A program made the position numbers and the translations under genes. Under the pieces are notes generated by a model. It worked only from the letters and a program-made list of their open reading frames with translations. It had not been told where the DNA came from and did no database searches. A stretch of 64,000 nucleotides of DNA. It comes from Pseudactinotalea suaedae (lineage in GTDB: Bacteria; Actinomycetota; Actinomycetes; Actinomycetales; Beutenbergiaceae). Shown here in pieces: positions 57,138-64,000 of the stretch. Position 1 is the stretch's first letter. Each line of letters begins with the position of its first letter. The stretch spans positions 186,001 to 250,000 of the forward strand of contig NZ_WNXY01000007.1 in the NCBI RefSeq assembly GCF_009733815.1, read 5' to 3'.

Positions 57138-58334
57138 ATGCGTACCCTTGGTGTTGAGGAAGAGTTCTTGATCGTCGATCCCTACGACGGCAGTCCCCTG
57201 CCCCTCGCCGCAGACCTGCTGCGCCACCAGGACCCGGGCGACCAGGTGCATCTCTCTCCGAACCCGACGGTGACTGTCGAGATGCACCAGGAACAGCTCG
57301 AGGTCATCACGCATCCGCACAGCAGCCTGAGCGGACTCGCCGCCGAGATCGTGGCGGGCCGCTCCTACGCCGACTCGCTGGCCCGCAGGGCGGGCGCGAG
57401 GATCGTTGCGCTCGCCACGTCCCCGCTCGCGGTCAGACCGCATGCCACCAGCAACGACCGTTACGACGTGCTGCTGGAACGATTTGCTCTGACGGCACGT
57501 GAACAGCTGACCTGCGGATGCCACGTCCATGTGTCCGTCGACTCGGACGAGGAAGGGGTCGCGATCCTGGACCGCATCAGGTCCTGGCTGGCGCCGCTCA
57601 TCGCGTTGAGCTCCAGCTCCCCGTTCTGGAACGGCACGGACAGCGGCTATGCCAGCTTCCGCACCCAGGCCTGGAACCGGTGGTCCAGCGCCGGGCCCAC
57701 GGAGGTCTTCGGCTCGGCGCGGGCCTACCAGAGGATGGTGGCGGACCTGTCGGGCACCGGGGTGGTCATCAACCCGGACTTCGACGCGCGCATCTCCGCC
57801 CGCCACCCCACCGTCGAGATCCGGGTGTCCGATGTCTGCCTCGATCCGCGCGACACCGTCATGATCGCCGCCCTGGTGCGGGCGCTGGTGGAGACGGCTG
57901 CCCGAGAACGGGAGGCCGGACAGGCACCGGACATGGTTCCGGCCATCATCCTGCGCCAGGGGACCTTCCTGGCCAGCAGGTGGGGCATCCGCGGCGACCT
58001 GCTCGATCCGATCACCCACCGGCCGGACACCGCACGGCGTGTCATCGGCGTGCTCTACGACCATGTCCGGGACGCCTTGGAGGAGGCGGGGGACGCGACC
58101 TACGTCTGGGAGTCCCTGCAGAGGATCCTCAGCACCGGGACCGGGGCCGATCGACAGCGGCAGGCCTACGAACGCCGTGGCCGACTGGCCGACGTCGTGA
58201 CCGACGCCATCGGGGTCACTCACCACGAACCCACCGATGTCCTCCCACCGGGGAACGGCCTCGCGGCTGTCCCCACTCTCGGGAGCGCTGGGGAACCGGC
58301 GCGCGAGGACGAGCTCGGCCTGCTCACTGCCTAG
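57138..58334 (+). CDS. Carboxylate-amine ligase, GCS2/YbdK type
   Basis: A 398-residue ATP-grasp-like glutamate-cysteine ligase family 2 protein. Typical features are MRTLGVEEEFLIVDPYDG, TVEMHQEQLEVITHP, CGCHVHVSVDSDEEGVAILD and STFRTQAWNRWS-like AWNRWSSAG with HPTVEIRVSDVCLDP. The protein likely joins glutamate (or another acid) to an amine through a phosphate intermediate. Codon use contains more A/T third positions than neighbouring genes, hinting at acquisition. YbdK-like members have weak ligase activity in E. coli; here a role in ergothioneine (EgtA-like) is not supported by other egt genes. Confidence 0.85.
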   Translation: MRTLGVEEEFLIVDPYDGSPLPLAADLLRHQDPGDQVHLSPNPTVTVEMHQEQLEVITHPHSSLSGLAAEIVAGRSYADSLARRAGARIVALATSPLAVRPHATSNDRYDVLLERFALTAREQLTCGCHVHVSVDSDEEGVAILDRIRSWLAPLIALSSSSPFWNGTDSGYASFRTQAWNRWSSAGPTEVFGSARAYQRMVADLSGTGVVINPDFDARISARHPTVEIRVSDVCLDPRDTVMIAALVRALVETAAREREAGQAPDMVPAIILRQGTFLASRWGIRGDLLDPITHRPDTARRVIGVLYDHVRDALEEAGDATYVWESLQRILSTGTGADRQRQAYERRGRLADVVTDAIGVTHHEPTDVLPPGNGLAAVPTLGSAGEPAREDELGLLTA

Positions 58335-58374
58335 GCTCATCGGGAAACCAGGAGCAGGGGAACCAGGAGAACGC

Positions 58375-58865
58375 ATGGACGGCGGAATTACCGAAGAGGA
58401 CCGGCGCCGGCTCGCGCGCTGCGTCGAGCTGGCCGAGGAGGCGCTCGCCGATGGTGACGGACCCTTCGGCTCGGTGCTGGTCGACGGCTCTGGTGCCATC
58501 CGCGCCGAGGGACGCAACCGCGAGGTCAGCGACGGCGACGCCACCCAGCACCCCGAGCTGGTGCTGGCTCAGTGGGCGGCGCGGAACCTGTCTGCCGCCG
58601 AGCGGGCCGACGCCACCCTGTACACCTCGGGCGAGCACTGCCCGATGTGCGCCGCGGCGCACGGGTGGGCGGGATCGGCAGGCTGGTGTTCGCGATGTCG
58701 ACGCCACAGCTGGTCGAGCTGCGAGCCTCACTGGGACTGCCTGCCGGGCCGGTGGCGCCGCTCCGGGCCCACGAGGTCGCACCGCAGGTGACGGTCCTCG
58801 GGCCCGTGCCGAGCCTTGTCGAGGCCGTCGCGGCCCTGCATCGTCGGGCTGCCGCACCTCGGTAG
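58375..58865 (+). pseudogene. Frameshifted nucleoside deaminase (cytidine/deoxycytidylate deaminase superfamily)
   Basis: ATG at 58375 with GGAGAA upstream begins a protein with the zinc site: the histidine and glutamate in TQHPELV and the cysteines in GEHCPMCAAAHGWAG. After that the frame is lost; the +1-shifted frame continues IGRLVFAMSTPQLVELRASL to a stop at 58865. Adding one G to the GGG run at 58671-58673 restores a continuous 163-residue protein of normal deaminase length. It is either a real frameshift or a missed base in a homopolymer. The likely original substrate is a purine base or nucleoside. Confidence 0.8.
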
Positions 58866-58867
58866 CC

Positions 58868-59740
58868 TCAGCGATCCCGATCGCGGGCGGGAGCGACCCG
58901 GGGACGACGCTCGTCCGGCGCTGCGAAACGCGCAGCGAACCGGCCCGGCGTCATCCCGGTGACACGCCGCCAGTCGCGCGTGAAGTGGGCCTGGTCGGCA
59001 TAGCCGAGATCGGCGGCGACGCGCGCGAGGTCGACCTCGTGGTGCCGCAGCCGCTCAGCCGCCTCGTGCAGCCGGCGGCGCTGCACCAGCCAGCGCGGTG
59101 TCAGCCCCAGCCAGCGCCCGGTCAGACGCTGCAACGAGCGCTCGGTCGTGGCGAAGGCCTCCACGAGACCCGAGACACGCACCAGGTCCGGCTTGCCCTC
59201 GACGTAGGCGACGACGTCGTTGACGCGCTGGGCCTGCTCCCCGATCGGCAGCAGGTGCTCCAGCTCCGCCTCGAGCAGGCCCGCCGCGGCGCGCTGCCGC
59301 TCGCCGTCGCCAGGATCGGGCCCCAGGGTCCTCCGCACCCGGGTCACGAGGGCCTCGCCGCCGGGAAGCACGTCCGAGAGCGGCACGTGCCTGTCGCGGA
59401 GCTCCCGCATCGACCTGCCGGTGAGCAGGTGCCCGGTCGCGGGCTGCAGCATCACCCCGCACGCCCACCCGGTGCCCTCCAGGTCGGTGCGCGAGAGGCC
59501 GGAGGCGACGCCGTAGAACCGGGCATAGCTGTGGGAGACGACGATCAGCGCGCATGGGTACTGCAGCACCTGCTGCGTGCGGACGCCGCCGCCGGGCACC
59601 GACCACACGGGCATCCAGAAGCGGCGCACCAGCGACGCCATCGCGGGCGAGGGCGCCAGACGAGCGATCCGGAACGAGTCGTCAGCAGGGTCGACCAGGT
59701 GCGCACGCTCGACGTCGTTCAGCCTGTCGGGTTTCGACAA
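58868..59740 (-). CDS. AraC-family transcriptional regulator
   Basis: A 290-residue regulator with TTG start, supported by AGGAGGGG six bases upstream. The N-terminal two thirds are a divergent sensing domain of about 180 residues; the C-terminal two helix-turn-helix motifs are ATTERSLQRLTGRWLGLTPR and ADLGYADQAHFTRDWRRVTG, the AraC signature. It is divergent from the DinB-like gene at 59776 and could regulate it. No effector can be predicted. Confidence 0.9.
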   Translation of the reverse strand: MSKPDRLNDVERAHLVDPADDSFRIARLAPSPAMASLVRRFWMPVWSVPGGGVRTQQVLQYPCALIVVSHSYARFYGVASGLSRTDLEGTGWACGVMLQPATGHLLTGRSMRELRDRHVPLSDVLPGGEALVTRVRRTLGPDPGDGERQRAAAGLLEAELEHLLPIGEQAQRVNDVVAYVEGKPDLVRVSGLVEAFATTERSLQRLTGRWLGLTPRWLVQRRRLHEAAERLRHHEVDLARVAADLGYADQAHFTRDWRRVTGMTPGRFAARFAAPDERRPRVAPARDRDR

Positions 59741-59775
59741 GACCCCTCCTCTCTGCCCCTTCTACGGTCGTGATC

Positions 59776-60354
59776 ATGACGACCACGAACCACACGGACA
59801 ACGCCGACCTGCTGAGCCTGCAGTACCGCACGCTCGCCGACCGCATCACCAGCCTCCTGCACGCCACCGACAGCCGGTCGCTGCACCGACCCAGCCCGTG
59901 CGAGGGCTGGGACGGCGCCGACGTCGTCGAGCACATGATCACCACCCAGCGCGACTTCCTCGGCCGCCACACCACGATGCCCGAGCTGACCGCCACCGAG
60001 CCGATCGAACGCTGGCAGCAGCATGTCGCGCAGGTCGGCGCGCTGCTGGCCGACGGCATCGGCGAGACCCACCTCGAGGGGTACTTCGGGCCCACCACTC
60101 TCGGCGCCACCCTGGCCCGCTTCTACGGTTTCGACATGGTCGTGCACCGGTGGGACATCGGTGCCGCCATCGGGGTCGACGTCGTCTGGGACCAGGACGA
60201 GCTGGCGCAGACCGAGACCAGCATCGACGGCTTCGGCGACCACCTCTACGCCGACGGGATCTGCGCCGAGCCGATCGAGCCCGGCCCCGGTGCCACGCGA
60301 CAGCAGCGGCTGCTCGCGCGCATGGGGCGGCGCGGTGTCGGTGCCATCGCCTAA
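59776..60354 (+). CDS. DinB-like / mycothiol-dependent maleylpyruvate-isomerase family protein (TIGR03086-like)
   Basis: A 192-residue four-helix protein of the type found in actinobacteria as mycothiol-dependent metalloenzymes. Three metal ligands are expected: the histidine in DVVEHMITTQRD and the HxxxD pair in VVHRWDIGAAIG. The N-terminal PSPCEGWDGADV (usually TPCxxW) is also conserved. The ATG is chosen for its fit with the family. The following gene starts ten bases after its stop, so they are likely cotranscribed. The substrate is unknown. Confidence 0.85.
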   Translation: MTTTNHTDNADLLSLQYRTLADRITSLLHATDSRSLHRPSPCEGWDGADVVEHMITTQRDFLGRHTTMPELTATEPIERWQQHVAQVGALLADGIGETHLEGYFGPTTLGATLARFYGFDMVVHRWDIGAAIGVDVVWDQDELAQTETSIDGFGDHLYADGICAEPIEPGPGATRQQRLLARMGRRGVGAIA

Positions 60355-60364
60355 CCTGCTCGGC

Positions 60365-61168
60365 ATGGCCACCATCGGACTCATCTTCCCGCCGGACCAG
60401 CCGCCGGAGCGGCTCCACGAGATCGCGCTCGCCACCGAGGCGGCCGGCATCGAGGAGCTGTGGCTCTGGGAGGACTGCTTCAAGGAGAGCGGTATGGCAC
60501 CGGCCGGTGCGGTGCTCGCCTGGACCGAGCACCTCCGGGTCGGCATCGGCCTGTTCCCGGTGCCGCTGCGCAACGTCGCCCTCACCGCGATGGAGATCGC
60601 CACGCTCGCGCGGCTGTTCCCCGAGCGGCTGCTGCCCGGCATCGGGCACGGTGTGCTGGACTGGATGGGCCAGGTCGGTGCCCGGGTGGCCTCTCCGCTG
60701 ACGCTGCTGCGCGAGTACGGAACCGCGCTGCGCCGCCTGCTCGAGGGCGAGAACGTCACGGTCGAGGGCCGGTACGTCAACCTCAACGACGTGCAGCTGA
60801 GCTGGCCGCCGCAGAACGTGCCGCTGCTGGTCGGCGCCGAGGGCCCGAAGACCCTGGCGCTCGCCGGGGAGATCGGCGATGGCATCATCCTCACCGGTGG
60901 CACCGGGACCGAGGGGGCAGCGCAGGCGATCTCGATCGCCCAGCAGGCCCGGCGGGACGCCGGCATCGACGCCGAGCTCGACGTCGTCTCGTTCCTGTCC
61001 GTCCCTGTGACGATCGGTGCCGACGAGCTCAGCGAGCAGATCGCGGCGCTGACCGCCGTCGGGGCCACGCGCGTGAGCGTCTGCGGGGTCTCCGAGGACG
61101 GTCCTCCCGATGGCAGCGAGCGCATCCTCGGGCTGCTCGAGGTCGTCGGTCAGGTCGCGGGGCGGTGA
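60365..61168 (+). CDS. LLM-class flavin-dependent oxidoreductase (luciferase-like)
   Basis: A 267-residue TIM-barrel flavoenzyme starting MATIGLIFPPDQPPERLHEIA. Luciferase-like features are EELWLWEDCFKESG, RLLPGIGHGVLDWMGQVG and PLLVGAEGPKTLALAGEIGDG. Many actinobacterial members use coenzyme F420; whether this one binds FMN or F420 cannot be decided. It is the second gene of a probable operon after the DinB-like protein. Confidence 0.88.
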   Translation: MATIGLIFPPDQPPERLHEIALATEAAGIEELWLWEDCFKESGMAPAGAVLAWTEHLRVGIGLFPVPLRNVALTAMEIATLARLFPERLLPGIGHGVLDWMGQVGARVASPLTLLREYGTALRRLLEGENVTVEGRYVNLNDVQLSWPPQNVPLLVGAEGPKTLALAGEIGDGIILTGGTGTEGAAQAISIAQQARRDAGIDAELDVVSFLSVPVTIGADELSEQIAALTAVGATRVSVCGVSEDGPPDGSERILGLLEVVGQVAGR

Positions 61169-61171
61169 CCC

Positions 61172-62194
61172 TCAGGGCGCCTCGGTGCTGAGCCCGACCG
61201 TGACGGTGCGGGTCTCGCCGCCTGCGAGGCGCAACGGCGTGCCACCCTTCGTCTTCGCCACCTCCAGGCCCTGCCCGGGGTAGGTGGTGCCGGGCTCGAT
61301 CGCGCACACGTAGGCGCGCTTCCACCACGGGTGGCCGGGGGTGTCGCCGAGCTCCTGCCACAGCCACGCGCTGGGGTAGACGCTCGTGTCCCACTCCAAC
61401 CGCGCCGCCAGCCCGATCGCGTCGTTGACCAGTCGTGCCCACCCGGTCTCGAACTCGGACAGGTAGACCAGGCGGTGGGTCGGGAAGTCCGGAATCCTCG
61501 AGAGGTCGACGGCGGAGCCGTCCTGCGCGGGTGCGTGCGGCCACGTGGACCGCTGCCCCGCGGCGAGGTCGCCGTCGGCGATCGTGTCGTCGGTCTCGGT
61601 GACGCCGGCGCCGGTCTCGATCCGCGTTCCCGCGGCGACCAGCGGCGCACCGAACGAGGGGTGCTGCGACCACATCACCTCGATCGGGACCGGCGCGAGG
61701 TTGGTGAGCGTCTCGGTGACCGCGAGCGCGCTGCCGATCAGCTCGAGCCGCCGGTGCAGCCGCAGCGGTGCCCGGATCAGCCCGACCTCCAGCTCTGCCC
61801 ACACCCGTTCGCCCTCGACACCGGTGCCGATGACCGTCCACGGCAGCAGCGCGGCCTCGCCGTGGAACCCCCAGGTGGTGCCACCGGGTGCCGGCGTGGC
61901 CGCGCCGGCGTTGGGGCACAGCACGTTCCAGCCACCGGGGAACCGCTCGCCCCACTCGGTCTCGGTCGGGGCGCTGAACGGGCCGGTGCTGCGCGGCGGG
62001 ATCCCCCAGGGGACGCGCCACAGCACGTCGACCTCGGTGCGAGCGTCGACGAAGGACACGATGTCGCACCCCAGCTCCGGGATCAGCTGCACCCGCGCGC
62101 CGGCGGTCACCATCTCCAGCGCGGGCCACCCGCCCTCGACCGTGACCTCGCGAACCTCCGCTGCCTGTCCGTTCACTGCCGCTCCTTCGCTCAT
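61172..62194 (-). CDS. Galactose mutarotase-like superfamily protein
   Basis: A 340-residue protein whose beta-sandwich signature includes LIPELGCDIVSFVDARTEVDVLW, GGWNVLCPNAGA, TWGFHGEAALLPW (histidine), and EVMWSQHPSFGAPL with the second histidine. It resembles aldose-1-epimerase-like proteins acting on unusual sugars. The ATG overlaps the stop of the upstream HTH_42 gene by four bases. The sugar is unknown; it differs strongly from the epimerase at 38851. Confidence 0.8.
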   Translation of the reverse strand: MSEGAAVNGQAAEVREVTVEGGWPALEMVTAGARVQLIPELGCDIVSFVDARTEVDVLWRVPWGIPPRSTGPFSAPTETEWGERFPGGWNVLCPNAGAATPAPGGTTWGFHGEAALLPWTVIGTGVEGERVWAELEVGLIRAPLRLHRRLELIGSALAVTETLTNLAPVPIEVMWSQHPSFGAPLVAAGTRIETGAGVTETDDTIADGDLAAGQRSTWPHAPAQDGSAVDLSRIPDFPTHRLVYLSEFETGWARLVNDAIGLAARLEWDTSVYPSAWLWQELGDTPGHPWWKRAYVCAIEPGTTYPGQGLEVAKTKGGTPLRLAGGETRTVTVGLSTEAP

Positions 62195-63318
62195 GCGTGT
62201 GGCCCCACCGTGATGTTCCCGATCGTCAGCTCGGCGCGAGCCTGCACGATCTCGCCGATCCGCGCCACCTCGTCCGCGAGCGCGTCATCCAGACCTGCGG
62301 CGAGCGGCTCCAGCGGCTCGACCCGCACGTCCATCCTCGCGCCCGAGCGCTTGCCGTGCCACACCCCGGCCACGACACCGCGCACCAGCAGCACCGGGAA
62401 GTTGCCCGCCTGGCTGCCGGCGAGCGCCCGCTCCGCCGCGCGACCTGGGAACAGCTGCTCGCGCGGCTGCGCGGCCACGACGTAGGCGTCGAAGTACGGC
62501 AGCAGCACCACCTCGGGGACCGCCGGTTGCCGATCGTGGTCGACGGCCGCCGGTGCGCCCTGCTCGGAGCCGCCGCTCGCAGCCGCCCACGCCGCGCGCG
62601 CCCAGCTCTCGCTGGTGGCCAACCACCTGGCGAGGTGGCGGGGCTCGGAGGGACCGTAGGCGGCCCGGTAGCTCGCGACCAGCCACGGGACCGCCACCTC
62701 GGCGGGTGCGGGCTGGAAGCCCGGCAGCCACGCGGCGGGTGAGGTATAGGTGACGGCGCGGCCGCGCGGCCGCCCGAAGCAGAGCGCACCCCGATGGGCC
62801 GCGACCGTGACGGCCTGCCGCCACCTCGGCCAGAAGGTCCCGAACGCCGGCATCGTCTCCTCGACCGCCCAGGCACCCAACGTCTTCCCGATCGCGGCAT
62901 CCAGCTCTGTCAGGGTGAGCTCGTCGTCGGCGAGCACAGCCGCCACGGCGGCCACGACGTCGTCGACCTGACCCTCGTCCAGACGCACGCCGACGGCCTG
63001 ACGCGACGTACCGCCGTCGAGCGCGGTCAAGGCACCGACCCACAGGTGCAGGTCAGCAGCGGGCAGCAGATGCACGGTGCCACGCGGGCCGTAGGTGCGC
63101 ACCAGCTCGCGGCGTTCCCAGAGCGATGCCTGCACATCGGCGCAGGTCACCCCCTCGAGTCGCCGCGCGATCGAGTGCTCGGCAGCCGACTGGACCTGAG
63201 CGTGCGCGCCGCACATCGCGCGCACGGCGTCCGGGACCTGAGCCACCGAGCCGAGCGGCGCCGTCAGCCCCTGGTGGGCCATCCGCCGGCGCGAGACGCT
63301 CTCCCAGTCATCGCTCAT
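62191..63318 (-). CDS. Winged-helix DNA-binding domain protein (HTH_42, AlkX-like)
   Basis: A 375-residue protein of the HTH_42/YcaQ-like family. It starts MSDDWESVSRRRMAHQGLTAP, and has the characteristic LVRTYGPRGTVHLLPAADLHLWV plus ARWLATSESWARAAW and VVAGVWHGKRSGARMDV. Family members include DNA glycosylases opening crosslinks and alkylated bases (AlkX/YcaQ), so a DNA-repair role is possible. The start is chosen where the homology-like region begins; the open frame upstream is unlikely to be translated. Confidence 0.83.
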   Translation of the reverse strand: MSDDWESVSRRRMAHQGLTAPLGSVAQVPDAVRAMCGAHAQVQSAAEHSIARRLEGVTCADVQASLWERRELVRTYGPRGTVHLLPAADLHLWVGALTALDGGTSRQAVGVRLDEGQVDDVVAAVAAVLADDELTLTELDAAIGKTLGAWAVEETMPAFGTFWPRWRQAVTVAAHRGALCFGRPRGRAVTYTSPAAWLPGFQPAPAEVAVPWLVASYRAAYGPSEPRHLARWLATSESWARAAWAAASGGSEQGAPAAVDHDRQPAVPEVVLLPYFDAYVVAAQPREQLFPGRAAERALAGSQAGNFPVLLVRGVVAGVWHGKRSGARMDVRVEPLEPLAAGLDDALADEVARIGEIVQARAELTIGNITVGPHA

Positions 63319-63508
63319 CGATGACGATTCTGTCCTGCGCGTCAAGGATCGGGCGGTCGCTGCGCCGTCCAGCCTGCGGTGTGCGCAGGAGTTGCGTCGT
63401 GCGGCGCGGATCCAGCAGGCTCGTTGCCCTCCGGCGCGGAGCCGAGCGCGCCGGGCGCGTCCGCACAGCGACGCGACACGTCCCAGAACCGACACCGGAA
63501 GGTGGACG

Positions 63509-63916
63509 ATGCCCACAGCCGTGACCCTCATCCGTTCCAGCTCGTTGTCCGACGTGGCCGAGTACGCCTACGCCGCCACCGCTCCGGCGGACTCGCGCCT
63601 GATCTTCCTGGCCGGCTCGTGCCCCCTCGACGAGGGCGGAGCGACCGTCGGTATCGGTGACTACGCGGCCCAGGCCGCCCGGTGCGTCGAGAACCTGCGC
63701 ACGGCGCTGGCGGCTGCCGGGGCCGAGATCGACGACGTCATCAGCACACGCGTGCTCGTCGCATCGACGCAGCAGGCCGACCTCGTGACCGCGTGGGAGG
63801 TGGTTCGTGACGCCTTCGGCGACCACGACGTCCCGAGCACGCTGCTCGGCGTCACCGTCCTGGGGTACGACGACCAGCTTGTCGAGATCGAGGCGGTCGC
63901 CGCCGTCCGCGACTGA
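63509..63916 (+). CDS. RidA-family (YjgF/YER057c/UK114) protein
   Basis: A 135-residue trimeric protein starting MPTAVTLIRSSSLSDVAEYAYA with GGAAGGTGG nearby upstream. The family's LIFLAGSCPLDEGG, STRVLVASTQQADLVTAW (arginine that binds the substrate carboxylate) and LVEIEAVAAVRD (glutamate) are present. Canonical RidA hydrolyses reactive enamine/imine intermediates from PLP enzymes; this divergent member may have another substrate. It is the last complete gene of the window; bases 63917-64000 show nothing I can identify. Confidence 0.87.
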   Translation: MPTAVTLIRSSSLSDVAEYAYAATAPADSRLIFLAGSCPLDEGGATVGIGDYAAQAARCVENLRTALAAAGAEIDDVISTRVLVASTQQADLVTAWEVVRDAFGDHDVPSTLLGVTVLGYDDQLVEIEAVAAVRD

Positions 63917-64000
63917 GCGGGCGCACGGCGAGCACAGCGCTTCCACGGTGCCGCACGAGCGTTGGTTCAGGCGATGCGGGTCCGACCCTGGGAGTAGTGC

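Overview
This is a high-GC chromosomal segment of an actinobacterium. The gene content fits the Propionibacteriales/Nocardioidaceae (Nocardioides- or Aeromicrobium-like), but no rRNA is present, so the family is an inference. Actinobacterial hallmarks are NucS mismatch endonuclease, the fused 2-oxoglutarate decarboxylase/dehydrogenase Kgd, the SigR-RsrA pair, a mycothiol-type DinB-like protein and the hom-thrC-thrB and rho-prfA-prmC-sua5 gene orders. Most of the window is ordinary chromosome with tightly packed operons, many 4-base ATGA/GTGA overlaps, and GTG, TTG or even CTG starts.

Layout. 0-8 kb: an accessory catabolic locus with a LacI-family regulator (5' end outside the window), a TIM-barrel isomerase and a Gfo/Idh oxidoreductase (minus strand), an amidohydrolase (minus strand), and a divergent plus-strand operon of SDR, CoA-transferase, enoyl-CoA hydratase and AroE-like dehydrogenase. 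Two LacI-type operators, one perfect and one near-perfect, lie in front of these units, so the genes look like one regulon for an unidentified substrate. 7.9-10.3 kb: nagA, nucS and a DUF2550 gene. 10.3-18 kb: the ATP synthase operon (atpI-like, B, E, F, H, A, G, D, C), in which epsilon lacks its C-terminal domain and atpB seems to start at CTG. 18-24.8 kb: WecA-like transferase, YrdC/Sua5 with a long charged tail, VanZ-like protein, prmC, prfA and rho. 25-32.6 kb: a C50-carotenoid cluster (idi, crtE, crtB, crtI, two cyclase subunits, UbiA-type lycopene elongase, an unknown membrane protein, a GT2 glycosyltransferase) with a divergent MarR-type regulator and a palindromic operator. 32.6-37.3 kb: thrB, thrC, hom, lysA. 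37.3-45.6 kb: Pro/Gln-rich membrane protein, tRNA-Arg(CCG), aldose epimerase, M23 peptidase, two CNNM/CBS proteins and a two-component system. 45.8-50.8 kb: kgd, an SGNH hydrolase and a HesB-like protein. 50.8-57 kb: a DUF4097 protein, an oxidoreductase, a repeat-filled intergenic region, rsrA-sigR, DoxX, aroA and rsgA. 57-64 kb: accessory single genes (GCS2-type ligase, frameshifted deaminase, AraC regulator, DinB-like, luciferase-like, mutarotase-like, HTH_42 and RidA proteins).

The most striking observation is in Rho. It sits at the canonical locus, yet the residues expected for ATP hydrolysis (Walker A lysine, catalytic glutamate, arginine finger) and key secondary-site lysines are all replaced, while the fold and neighbouring motifs are kept. 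It also carries a long Q/N/R/E-rich disordered region with an 11-residue tandem repeat. Other notable items are a 31-nt-period repeat array with inverted copies at 52.7-52.86 kb, a 16-bp duplication of the tRNA-Arg 3' end that looks like an attachment-site scar, and the LacI-controlled catabolic cluster.
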